DNA of 64,000 nt from Pseudoalteromonas sp. A25 (GTDB taxonomy: Bacteria; Pseudomonadota; Gammaproteobacteria; Enterobacterales; Alteromonadaceae). Position numbers and translations under genes: made by a program. Below, one piece after another: positions 1 through 7,753 of this stretch. Below the pieces are notes generated by a model, which saw only the letters and a list, made by a program, of their open reading frames with translations, was not told the origin of the DNA and ran no database searches. Where the stretch lies: assembly GCF_009176705.1 (NCBI RefSeq), contig NZ_AP021846.1, positions 37,501-101,500 on the forward strand, read 5' to 3'. How positions within the stretch are numbered: the first letter of the stretch is position 1; each line of letters starts with the position of its first letter.

Positions 1-902
<902 letters not shown>

Positions 903-993
903 ACAACGCCAAAGTGGTTTTGCACGTTAGAAGTTAGTGTTGCTAAAGTAGCGTTTTACGAATTATCAGAATTTTCCGAATTTAAGAATTAAA

Positions 994-1082
994 CAAGGTG
1001 AGCGACGACGCGGTATCGCGAAATTGATTCACCTTGCGCAAATGGAATGCTCGTGCGATGCACGATGTCATTAAACATTTGC
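994..1082 (+). other. Structured 23S-5S spacer hairpins
   Basis: The spacer between 23S and 5S rRNA holds two inverted repeats. CAAGGTGA (994-1001) pairs with TCACCTTG (1029-1036) and encloses a small CGCG-GTAT-CGCG hairpin. GCAAATG (1038-1044) pairs with CATTTGC (1076-1082) and encloses TCGTGC (1051-1056) / GCACGA (1060-1065). Such stems are plausible RNase III or RNase E processing structures of the precursor transcript; that role is inferred. No tRNA gene is present in this spacer. Confidence 0.6.
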
Positions 1083-1091
1083 ACTAAGAAT

Positions 1092-1210
1092 TTGCTTGGT
1101 GAACATAGCGTTTTGGAACCACCTGACCCCATGCCGAACTCAGAAGTGAAACGAAACAGCGTCGATGATAGTGTGGCAGCTGCCATGTGAAAGTAGAACA
1201 TCGCCAAGCA
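1092..1210 (+). rRNA. 5S ribosomal RNA
   Basis: This is a complete 5S rRNA of about 119 nt. It begins TTGCTTGGTGAACATAGCG and ends with the complementary CATCGCCAAGCA, so the terminal helix (TGCTTGGTG with its partner near the 3' end) closes. Internal conserved segments such as CCATGCCGAACTCAGAAGTGAAAC are present. It lies about 190 nt after the 23S gene and is followed by the operon terminator. The ends may be wrong by one or two bases. Confidence 0.97.
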
Positions 1211-1221
1211 CCTAATAAAAG

Positions 1222-1252
1222 AAAGCCCGATTCGAAAGAGTCGGGCTTTTTT
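1222..1252 (+). terminator. rRNA operon intrinsic terminator
   Basis: A 12-bp stem (1222-1233 with 1238-1249, one T-G pair) closes a GAAA tetraloop and is followed by a T run to 1252. It lies 11 nt after 5S rRNA and is the expected end of the rRNA operon. Confidence 0.95.
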
Positions 1253-1300
1253 GCGTTTTGGGTTTATAGGTTTTGATAAGCGCAGCGCCATCCGATGTTT

Positions 1301-1435
1301 TTATACCAATTGGTATTAATTGCCCGCGGGAGGTTTGCCTTGCCAATAGCTTAAAATCTTCTGCTGTATGCATATCTGAATTAAAATGAATATAGATACC
1401 GCTATTAGATCAAACTTTTAAAGCAATTGGTATAA
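1301..1435. repeat. MITE-like palindromic repeat, 135 bp
   Basis: A non-coding segment is bounded by perfect 12-base inverted ends: TTATACCAATTG at 1301-1312 and CAATTGGTATAA at 1424-1435. The left end itself sits in a perfect palindrome, ATACCAATTGGTAT (1303-1316). There is no reading frame inside. I see no clear target-site duplication. The structure looks like a miniature inverted-repeat element or a family of intergenic repeats; I recall similar ATACCAATTG-type ends between genes of marine Alteromonadales, but could not check copy number. Confidence 0.55.
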
Positions 1436-1559
1436 TCTTTATGCGGAATGATATAAGACGTTTGCATAGCGTCATGTGAGCAAGTGATTTAATGATACAT
1501 GTGCAATACCCTCTGATTATCGTTATGATTAAATACAGACTAATCAAATAAGGGTTATT

Positions 1560-1751
1560 GTGTCACTTTACTTAATATACTTGCTTGTCATATTTGCTTT
1601 GTTTGGTACTTCCGCTAGCTACTTCTTGCGCTTTTTGTATTATTACTGGGTTAAGCGGCAAATTGAAGTAAAGTTTATATGGTATGCAGGTGGCTGCGCC
1701 CTATTGGTTGTTATTATTTCAGGTATAGGGCGCTGGTTTCTCAGTGAGTAG
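1560..1751 (+). CDS. Small two-helix membrane protein
   Basis: This is a 63-residue protein of unknown function. It starts at GTG 1560, about seven bases after an AAGGG ribosome-binding site. Two hydrophobic stretches (about residues 2-27 and 41-60) are separated by a short basic linker containing VKRQIEVK, so it should be an inner-membrane protein. It converges on the lipoprotein gene that ends at 1753, with one base between the stop codons. I do not recognise a family. The good ribosome-binding site, the hydrophobic pattern and the tight packing argue that it is real. Confidence 0.6.
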   Translation: MSLYLIYLLVIFALFGTSASYFLRFLYYYWVKRQIEVKFIWYAGGCALLVVIISGIGRWFLSE

Positions 1752-1752
1752 A

Positions 1753-2136
1753 TTAAGGCTTATAAGTTTGGCATTGTTGCTTGATACACAGAGGCGTTAT
1801 TGGTAGTACAGCTTTACATGTATCAGATGATGAAGTGCTCTCGTTATTCATTCTTTCTTGCTCTGTTATCTTTGTCACTATATCGTCAAGTTTTTGCTTA
1901 TTTACTCGTTTTGTCGAGTAAATAATGTATTGGCTTGGCCCCTCACACGAAGGGCGTTCACCAACAGCAAGTACTTTGCATTGATAACTGGCATCACAGG
2001 CTTTATCAGCGATTAGTGCATCTAGAATCTCATCATTGGACTTTTTAGTAGAGTCTTGGGTGGTCCACGTTATCTGGCAGCCTCCAAGTAATACTCCAAC
2101 TAGTGCGATTAAGATGAAAGACAATTGCTGTTTCAT
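1753..2136 (-). CDS. Putative lipoprotein, twin of upstream gene
   Basis: This 127-residue protein has a type II signal peptide ending in the lipobox LGGC (cysteine about residue 20), so it is expected to be a lipid-anchored envelope protein. The mature part shares a pattern with the protein encoded at 2145-2666: a CD...QC pair, then VLAVGER, a further cysteine, GPSQYIIYS and ITEQE. The cysteine count suggests disulfide bonds in the periplasm. The two genes are eight bases apart on the same strand and almost certainly arose by duplication. The function is unknown. Confidence 0.8.
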   Translation of the reverse strand: MKQQLSFILIALVGVLLGGCQITWTTQDSTKKSNDEILDALIADKACDASYQCKVLAVGERPSCEGPSQYIIYSTKRVNKQKLDDIVTKITEQERMNNESTSSSDTCKAVLPITPLCIKQQCQTYKP

Positions 2137-2144
2137 AATTGCTC

Positions 2145-2666
2145 TTAAAATGTTTCTTGAGATGTATTGGTTAGTTTAACACATTTATTTTCAACACATT
2201 GCGCACTAGGTCGAGTTAGGTGCTGGCAAATACTCACTAAGCGATTTTGAGCATTATAACTACTTTCATAGTGTGTTATTTTACTGGCGAGCTTTTTCAC
2301 TGCTTCTGAGTCGGCCGATTTATTTGAATACACAATATAGCTACTCGGTCCGCCACATGCACGACTACCCACCGCTTCAACTTGGCATTGCATTGTTGTG
2401 TCACAAGTTACATCTTGCGTCAGCGCTTTCAATTGACTGTGTAATTGTTTGATATCTTCTGCTGATACTTTGTCTAGTATGGGTTGAGGTAGTTTTTCAG
2501 CCTTTACCCCAGGGCTATGCAACTCTTTATTCGCCGGCGCTGCTGCTAAGGGCTGAGCTTTATTTTCCTCTTTACTAGGCTGTGTTTGGCTACTATTTTG
2601 TGAACTGACTTGATTACATCCCGCCAAACAAATACTCAGTATGAGTGCTTGAGATAGTTTAAACAT
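2145..2666 (-). CDS. Putative lipoprotein with cysteine-rich domain
   Basis: This 173-residue protein has the lipobox LAGC with its cysteine at about residue 17, followed by a long Gln/Ser/Pro/Lys-rich linker (to about residue 65) and then a C-terminal domain. That domain repeats the motif set of the neighbouring lipoprotein: CDTTMQC, VEAVGSRACGGPSSYIVYS, SKITHYE and two late cysteines. The difference between the twins is mostly the linker. It is the first gene of a two-gene unit. I do not recognise the domain by name and propose only an envelope role. Confidence 0.82.
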   Translation of the reverse strand: MFKLSQALILSICLAGCNQVSSQNSSQTQPSKEENKAQPLAAAPANKELHSPGVKAEKLPQPILDKVSAEDIKQLHSQLKALTQDVTCDTTMQCQVEAVGSRACGGPSSYIVYSNKSADSEAVKKLASKITHYESSYNAQNRLVSICQHLTRPSAQCVENKCVKLTNTSQETF

Positions 2667-2761
2667 GGCTACTCCTTTTTTTAAGTTAGTTTGCCCGTTA
2701 AGTTACAATGTTACAAGTGTTAACCGTTTGCGTATCTTAATTGCACACAAATACTTTGGAC

Positions 2762-4141
2762 TCATGAGAGGCCGCCTTTGGTTAGTTTTTCAGGGTTTAA
2801 TAGCTTAGTTAACTCGTCTTCGCTCAGTGTTGTATGTTCTTTGGCGACTTCAATAATGGGCTTGTTTTGTTGATAAGCGAGTTTTGCTATTTTTGCTGCT
2901 GCTTCATACCCTATGATAGGGTTGAGTGCTGTGACGAGAATAGGGTTTTTGGATAATGTAGCCTGTAGGTTATCGTTGTTTACTTTGAAGGTCGATATGG
3001 CTTTATCGGCAAGGAGATGGCTTGTATTTGCTAGTATTTTGATGCTTTCTAAAATGTTGTAAGCGATAACAGGCAGCATGACGTTAAGTTCAAAGTTTCC
3101 AGATTGGCCTGCCACAGTAATGGTTGTATCGTTACCAATAACTTGAGCGCATGCCATCGCTGCAGCTTCAGGTATAACAGGGTTAACTTTCTCAGGCATA
3201 ATGGAGGAACCAGGTTGTAACGCTTCTAACTCAATTTCACAAAGCCCTGCTAATGGGCCAGAGTTCATCCATCGTAAGTCATTTGATATTTTCATTATGG
3301 CAACTGCGAGCGTTTTCAACGACCCAGATAAGTTCACCACGCTGTCTTGACTGCCAATACTAAAAAAGAAGTTGTCCGACGGTGTAAATTGAATACCAAT
3401 ACGCTTACTGAGGTTTTTGTTAAACGATTCAGCAAACGCAGGATCTGCGTTGATACCGGTTCCAACGGCTGTACCACCTTGAGCGAGTGCGCATAAGCTT
3501 GCAAGTTGCGTTTGAATATGCCCCGCGGCATGATCTACTTGTGCTTGCCAGCCACTGAGTGTTTGAGAAAGCCTAACAGGCATCGCGTCCATTAGGTGCG
3601 TCCTGCCTGTTTTTATGCAGTCTTCGACAGTAGCACTTTTATTACTTATTGCTTGTGATAAGTGTTTTAAAGCTGGCAGCAATTGAGTGGTAAGCTCGAT
3701 GACACAGCTTACATGAATTGCTGTGGGGATCACATCATTAGAGCTTTGCCCCATATTCACGTCATCATTGGGGTGTATTGCTTGTGCACTATTTTGACTT
3801 GCTAAGGTAGCAATTACCTCATTTACATTCATATTGGTACTGGTGCCTGAACCCGTTTGGAATACATCTATGGGAAACTGATCAGGGAATGCGCCATCAA
3901 TAATCTGTTGTGCAGCATTAATAATGGCGTCAGCTTTGTCTGAAGGTAGGTGCTTTAAATTGGCATTCGTGTGTGCGGCACTTTGTTTGATGTATGCAAG
4001 CGCACGAATGAATGGAGCTGGCAAGGTTAAATCACTGATCGGAAAGTTATTTATGGCACGTTGAGTTTGCGCTTTATAGAGGGCATTTGCAGGTACTTTT
4101 AACGCCCCCATACTGTCTTTTTCGATTCGAGTTTTTGACAT
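2762..4141 (-). CDS. fumC: Fumarate hydratase class II
   Basis: This enzyme interconverts fumarate and malate in the tricarboxylic acid cycle in the cytoplasm. At 459 residues it is close to the usual class II length (467 in E. coli). Family hallmarks are visible: KAQTQRAINNF near the N-terminus, the substrate-binding SGTSTNMNVNEV, the central GRTHLMDAMPV, and the superfamily signature GSSIMPEKVNP with the catalytic loop serine. Class II enzymes are iron-free and oxygen-stable. It appears to be transcribed alone; the neighbours are unrelated lipoproteins and a small ORF. Confidence 0.97.
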   Translation of the reverse strand: MSKTRIEKDSMGALKVPANALYKAQTQRAINNFPISDLTLPAPFIRALAYIKQSAAHTNANLKHLPSDKADAIINAAQQIIDGAFPDQFPIDVFQTGSGTSTNMNVNEVIATLASQNSAQAIHPNDDVNMGQSSNDVIPTAIHVSCVIELTTQLLPALKHLSQAISNKSATVEDCIKTGRTHLMDAMPVRLSQTLSGWQAQVDHAAGHIQTQLASLCALAQGGTAVGTGINADPAFAESFNKNLSKRIGIQFTPSDNFFFSIGSQDSVVNLSGSLKTLAVAIMKISNDLRWMNSGPLAGLCEIELEALQPGSSIMPEKVNPVIPEAAAMACAQVIGNDTTITVAGQSGNFELNVMLPVIAYNILESIKILANTSHLLADKAISTFKVNNDNLQATLSKNPILVTALNPIIGYEAAAKIAKLAYQQNKPIIEVAKEHTTLSEDELTKLLNPEKLTKGGLS

Positions 4142-4296
4142 GAATTGCTCCTTAGCTAGATTGCCTGTTATGCACTTGAAGATAACACGTTAAAAGGTAG
4201 ACTGGTGCTTTGTATAGTTAAACTTTATGAATATATCTAATGTGTTAGGGGCTTTTTAGGTAGCTTGGTAGATATGGTGTGTGTATTGAAGGGTTT

Positions 4297-4328
4297 GCTA
4301 ACTATGTAAAGTAAGTTACATAGTTAGC
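4297..4328. repeat. Perfect 13-bp hairpin
   Basis: GCTAACTATGTAA (4297-4309) and TTACATAGTTAGC (4316-4328) are perfect inverted repeats around a 6-base loop. Neither side has a T run, so it is not a standard intrinsic terminator. It lies 40 bases past the stop of the small ORF at 4369-4548 and 155 bases before fumC on the same strand. It could stabilise a 3' end or be a protein-binding palindrome. Confidence 0.6.
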
Positions 4329-4368
4329 CACTAAGATGGATAAGACTTAGTGAAAAGAATAGGCATCA

Positions 4369-4548
4369 TTAGTTGTACCCAAGTATAAATACTTGTGCAG
4401 TGTTTGGCGCATCTTCTTGCTCACTGGGCGTTAAAATATCTTGTACTTCTTTTCGGTAGTCATCACTTTGCACGAATAAGTTATCGTCATGCTCTGCAAT
4501 AAGGCCTGACTCGCAAATTGGCATGTGTGTGATGGTAGAAATAAACAT
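4369..4548 (-). CDS. Small hypothetical protein, 59 aa
   Basis: This 59-residue reading frame starts with ATG (4548-4546) preceded by GAGGA eight bases upstream. The product begins MFISTITHMPICES, is acidic in the middle (EHDDNLFVQSDDYRKEVQD) and ends AQVFILGYN. It has no membrane segment or signal peptide. It sits alone in the gap between fumC and the methyltransferase gene, with a perfect hairpin after its stop. I do not recognise a family. The ribosome-binding site and the protein-like composition support it, but conservation in relatives would decide. Confidence 0.5.
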   Translation of the reverse strand: MFISTITHMPICESGLIAEHDDNLFVQSDDYRKEVQDILTPSEQEDAPNTAQVFILGYN

Positions 4549-4713
4549 TATTAGGTCCTCGTGTGGTTGTATGACAATATAAATATAGCAGATGTTGTGC
4601 CATCGTGAAGAAATCTAATAAATACAAAGTATTAATCTTTTTTCATAAGTATTGTTGCGTGAATTATGTGTTTGATTGCTTCAACTTAGCGCAGCCATGA
4701 ACAAAATAAGTGC

Positions 4714-4719
4714 AAGGAG
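4714..4719 (+). promoter_or_regulatory. Ribosome-binding site fixing a GTG start
   Basis: AAGGAG lies five bases before GTG 4725. This favours 4725 over the in-frame GTG at 4710, which would put the Shine-Dalgarno sequence inside the coding region, and over the out-of-frame ATG at 4723. Confidence 0.7.
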
Positions 4720-4724
4720 TCAAT

Positions 4725-5312
4725 GTGGATAAACCTTTCTCTCAAGCCTGTGAAAACAACAAAGCACCAATCTTATCGGTTATCGAGCCATATTTACGAC
4801 ATTATGACTACGTGCTTGAAGTGGGTTCAGGAACGGGACAGCATGCGGTATATTTTTCTGAGCAGCTGCCCCATTTGCGTTGGCAAACAAGTGATAGGGA
4901 GCAAAATCATGGAGGGATCTGCAGTTGGATTGAACAGAGCTGTGCGCAAAATGTGCTTGAACCTATACGATTAGATCTGAATCATCCATGGCCTGTGGAG
5001 CAAGTGCCTGTTATTTATACGGCCAACACGTTGCATATTGTAAGTAAGGTGCTGGTGGATAAGTTTTTTCAAAGTGTCAAAGCACATTTGGCAAACGGTG
5101 GCTTGCTGTGTATTTATGGTCCATTTAATTACCAAGGGCACTTTACAAGTGATAGCAATGCGCAGTTTGATGCATTTCTAAAAGCTAATGACTCAGACAG
5201 TGGTATTCGCGATTTTGAATGGATAAATTCGCTCGCACAACAGGCGGGTCTGAGTTTATTAAAAGATCAGGCTATGCCTGCAAATAACCGGTTATTGTTG
5301 TTTAAAAGGTAA
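4725..5312 (+). CDS. DUF938 family SAM-dependent methyltransferase
   Basis: This 195-residue protein begins VDKPFSQACENNK, typical of the DUF938 family. A class I methyltransferase fold is indicated by the SAM-binding motif VLEVGSGTGQHAVYF (about residues 30-44), a later acidic position in TSDREQ, and YTANTLHIVS followed by a GPFNYQG loop characteristic of the family. The substrate is unknown. The GTG start at 4725 is chosen because of the adjacent AAGGAG. The gene is convergent with the acyltransferase gene and their 3' ends overlap by 21 bases. The family call is firm; the function is not. Confidence 0.85.
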   Translation: MDKPFSQACENNKAPILSVIEPYLRHYDYVLEVGSGTGQHAVYFSEQLPHLRWQTSDREQNHGGICSWIEQSCAQNVLEPIRLDLNHPWPVEQVPVIYTANTLHIVSKVLVDKFFQSVKAHLANGGLLCIYGPFNYQGHFTSDSNAQFDAFLKANDSDSGIRDFEWINSLAQQAGLSLLKDQAMPANNRLLLFKR

Positions 5313-6431
5313 AACCTGCGCACATTGGTCTTTATATTGCTCAATATGTACTTTTTCTCGTTGGATAAAGTCAGCAATGGCGGGGCCAAATACTGGGTGT
5401 GCAATATGATGCATAGAATAAGTCGTAACAGGCTGAAACCCCCGAGTCAGTTTATGTTCGCCTTGGGCGCCTGCATCAAACTTGTTGAGGTTGTACTTGA
5501 TAGCGTATTCAATTCCTTGATAATAGCAAAGTTCAAAATGCAGAGATTGATACGCCTCAAGGGCGCCCCAATAGCGGCCGTACAAGGTATGATCATCGCA
5601 TAAGTAAAAGCTAGCAGCGACTAATTTCTGATCATCAAACGCGGCACATAAGCGTACGATGTGTGGCATTGTATTAAGTACCTCTTTAAAGAATGTTAAA
5701 TTCAAATACCCTTGATGGCCAGAGCGTTTGATATAGGTACTTTGATAGCACTGGAAAAAGCGCGCTAATACGAGGTTGTCAATCTGATCCGCCGTGAGCC
5801 AACGAATGGTCAGTTTATAGCGTTGTGCTTGTTGGCGCTCTTTTTTAATCATTTTACGCCGCCGAGATGTTAGCGCGTTTAGAAAGTCAGTAAAGTCTTT
5901 ATATTTGTTGTTAAACCAATGAAACTGTACACCATGGCGAGTTATAAAGTCGCGGCTTGGTGATATGTTATCCGTGAAAAAATTAATATGTGCCCCTGAC
6001 CATGAGTAAGCTGCACAAGTCTCCTTTAAAGTGACGCAGATATATTCAGTAAGCTCAGCCGTTAAGTTTTTGCACAAAATACGCTGACCGGTAACAGGCG
6101 TAAACGGTACACCGCACAGCCATTTAGGATAATAATTTAGGCCATAGCGTTGATATGCCTCTGCCCATGACCAGTCAAAGACATATTCACCATATGAGTG
6201 GCCTTTTAGATACCCTGGCAAAATAGCGATTAACTGTTGAGTGTGATAAATCAGTAAGTGGTGGGGTTGCCAACCACAACTGCTATGTACACATTGGCTT
6301 TGCTCGAAAGCTTTTAACCATGGATAACTGCAGAATAAATTGTCTGTGCAGAGTTGCGCCCAATCATGAGGCGATACGTCCTCAATAGAATTAACAAACT
6401 TATGGTTGAACATGGTTTGGCATTGCATCAT
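5292..6431 (-). CDS. COG3146/DUF482 GNAT-like N-acyltransferase
   Basis: This 379-residue protein belongs to the family once annotated as peptidoglycan biosynthesis/recognition proteins (COG3146). The hallmark GEYVFDWSWAEAYQRYG lies near residue 85 and SRRRKMIKKERQ near residue 195, with the acyltransferase-like C-terminal half containing ASFYLCDDHTLYGRYWGA and GAQGEHKLTRGF. The fold is FemX/GNAT-like and the substrate is not established. The start overlaps the end of the upstream hydrolase gene by 32 bases (less if the in-frame ATG at 6413 is used), so the two are probably translationally coupled. The 3' end overlaps the facing methyltransferase gene. Confidence 0.85.
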   Translation of the reverse strand: MMQCQTMFNHKFVNSIEDVSPHDWAQLCTDNLFCSYPWLKAFEQSQCVHSSCGWQPHHLLIYHTQQLIAILPGYLKGHSYGEYVFDWSWAEAYQRYGLNYYPKWLCGVPFTPVTGQRILCKNLTAELTEYICVTLKETCAAYSWSGAHINFFTDNISPSRDFITRHGVQFHWFNNKYKDFTDFLNALTSRRRKMIKKERQQAQRYKLTIRWLTADQIDNLVLARFFQCYQSTYIKRSGHQGYLNLTFFKEVLNTMPHIVRLCAAFDDQKLVAASFYLCDDHTLYGRYWGALEAYQSLHFELCYYQGIEYAIKYNLNKFDAGAQGEHKLTRGFQPVTTYSMHHIAHPVFGPAIADFIQREKVHIEQYKDQCAQVLPFKQQ

Positions 6432-7749
6432 TTATAAAGCTACTTAGGTGGTTGGCAAAATCACCGTATGCAGGATTGAAGGTTAGGCGCTGTAATGGTA
6501 CAGCATGGCTCATGTTACTTTGTGTGCGCTCGCCAAGCAGTGGTGCTGAGTGTTGTTTGCACTCTAGGTATTTTGCGGGATTTTCAAGATATCCTCCACA
6601 GCTGCGATATATGCCTTTCCAGCCGTAATATGGATGTGATGGAGGCTGTAAGATACCAATATGCGACATATCGATGACCTTGTTACAGCTTGCATGCTCA
6701 CAGTAAGGAGTCAGCACTTTGTAACCATCAGGTAATTGGGCCGTGGCTGAATTTGGGTTGCCATAATAGTACAGCACTTGCTTTTTAGGGGAGGGATTGG
6801 TGCTCGCAAAGCGCTTTAACATCGCAATGCTTGCATTGCTGTCAATGGTGCTGTCAACCTCACTAAAGGCTGTAAATAGAGGTAGGTCGTCAGGCAGAGA
6901 CGCTGTTTTTAACCCCTGCATCGCTGCATCTGCTAAAGCGGCTGCTTGCCAAGGAAACGACTCATATTTTGCAAAATCATAGTCAGCATCTTCATCTAGC
7001 CAGTTGAGAAAGGGAATTCTTGCGATCCATTTAGCTAACCAAGCATGTTTGTTATGGGGTTCGGTAGCTGGGGAAATGAGCGCCATAGCGCGTAAGTTTT
7101 CTGGATCAGACTGTGCAACATGAGAAACAGCTAAGGCCGCACCTGTTGAGTAGCCTACAACTGCGAACTGCTCAAAATCTTCGGCTGTGCGTGTTATTGC
7201 GTAGTTGATCAACGCCTGCCAATGGCTCAGTTTAACAAGTTGCAAATCGCTGGGAGCAGTCGCATGGCCTGGTAACAGTACCGCACGTACGTTGTAGCCT
7301 TGTTGATAAAACGTATCGGCCAGAAAGTGAAAAGTGAAGGGCGAGTCTGTTAAGCCATGAATAAGCAAAATAGCACGCTCTCGGTTTGCTTGTCTGAGTT
7401 CAAACGGCGCAATGAGGTCTAACACTGTAAGCTGTTCTTTGCTATAGCCAAGAGTTTTGGCTGTTGGTGTTAACACCGGACAAGATTGTTTGGCGCGTTT
7501 GTTGCGGCTGTTGATGATCGCTTTTGTCTTGGCTACATACTCACTAAATGGCGCACTGTGTTTTACAGGCCATGTCACTGGGCCTTGATTTATCGCAAAG
7601 CGATACAGGCCATTTTGCTGCGCTTTAATGAGGTTTTGCCAATCTTGTGCTATCTGCAAACAGTTTAGCGCCGACTTGGCTGTAGCGGCGAGGGTTTGGT
7701 TTGCAAGCATATTGGCACCCAGCAAGAGTACAAGAAAAAGCAGTTTCAT
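6400..7749 (-). CDS. Exported alpha/beta hydrolase
   Basis: This 449-residue protein has a signal peptide (about residues 1-21, ending NQTLAATA) and an alpha/beta-hydrolase core. The oxyanion segment is LIHGLTDSPF and the nucleophile elbow is GYSTG (VVGYSTGAALAVSH). A candidate acid is in FSEVDSTID and the histidine in DMSHIGI. It resembles the serine aminopeptidase S33/monoacylglycerol lipase group (Hydrolase_4) but is longer, with an N-terminal extension of about 100 residues and a C-terminal tail. It starts four bases after the sensor-kinase stop codon, so the three genes 10459 to 5292 look like one operon. The substrate is unknown; an esterase, lipase or thioesterase is possible. Confidence 0.82.
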   Translation of the reverse strand: MKLLFLVLLLGANMLANQTLAATAKSALNCLQIAQDWQNLIKAQQNGLYRFAINQGPVTWPVKHSAPFSEYVAKTKAIINSRNKRAKQSCPVLTPTAKTLGYSKEQLTVLDLIAPFELRQANRERAILLIHGLTDSPFTFHFLADTFYQQGYNVRAVLLPGHATAPSDLQLVKLSHWQALINYAITRTAEDFEQFAVVGYSTGAALAVSHVAQSDPENLRAMALISPATEPHNKHAWLAKWIARIPFLNWLDEDADYDFAKYESFPWQAAALADAAMQGLKTASLPDDLPLFTAFSEVDSTIDSNASIAMLKRFASTNPSPKKQVLYYYGNPNSATAQLPDGYKVLTPYCEHASCNKVIDMSHIGILQPPSHPYYGWKGIYRSCGGYLENPAKYLECKQHSAPLLGERTQSNMSHAVPLQRLTFNPAYGDFANHLSSFINDAMPNHVQP

Positions 7750-7753
7750 AGTA

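Noticed and set aside
989..1291. A 100-residue minus-strand frame over 5S rRNA and its terminator
   Set aside because: It covers the 5S gene and the terminator hairpin; no ribosome-binding site or family supports it.
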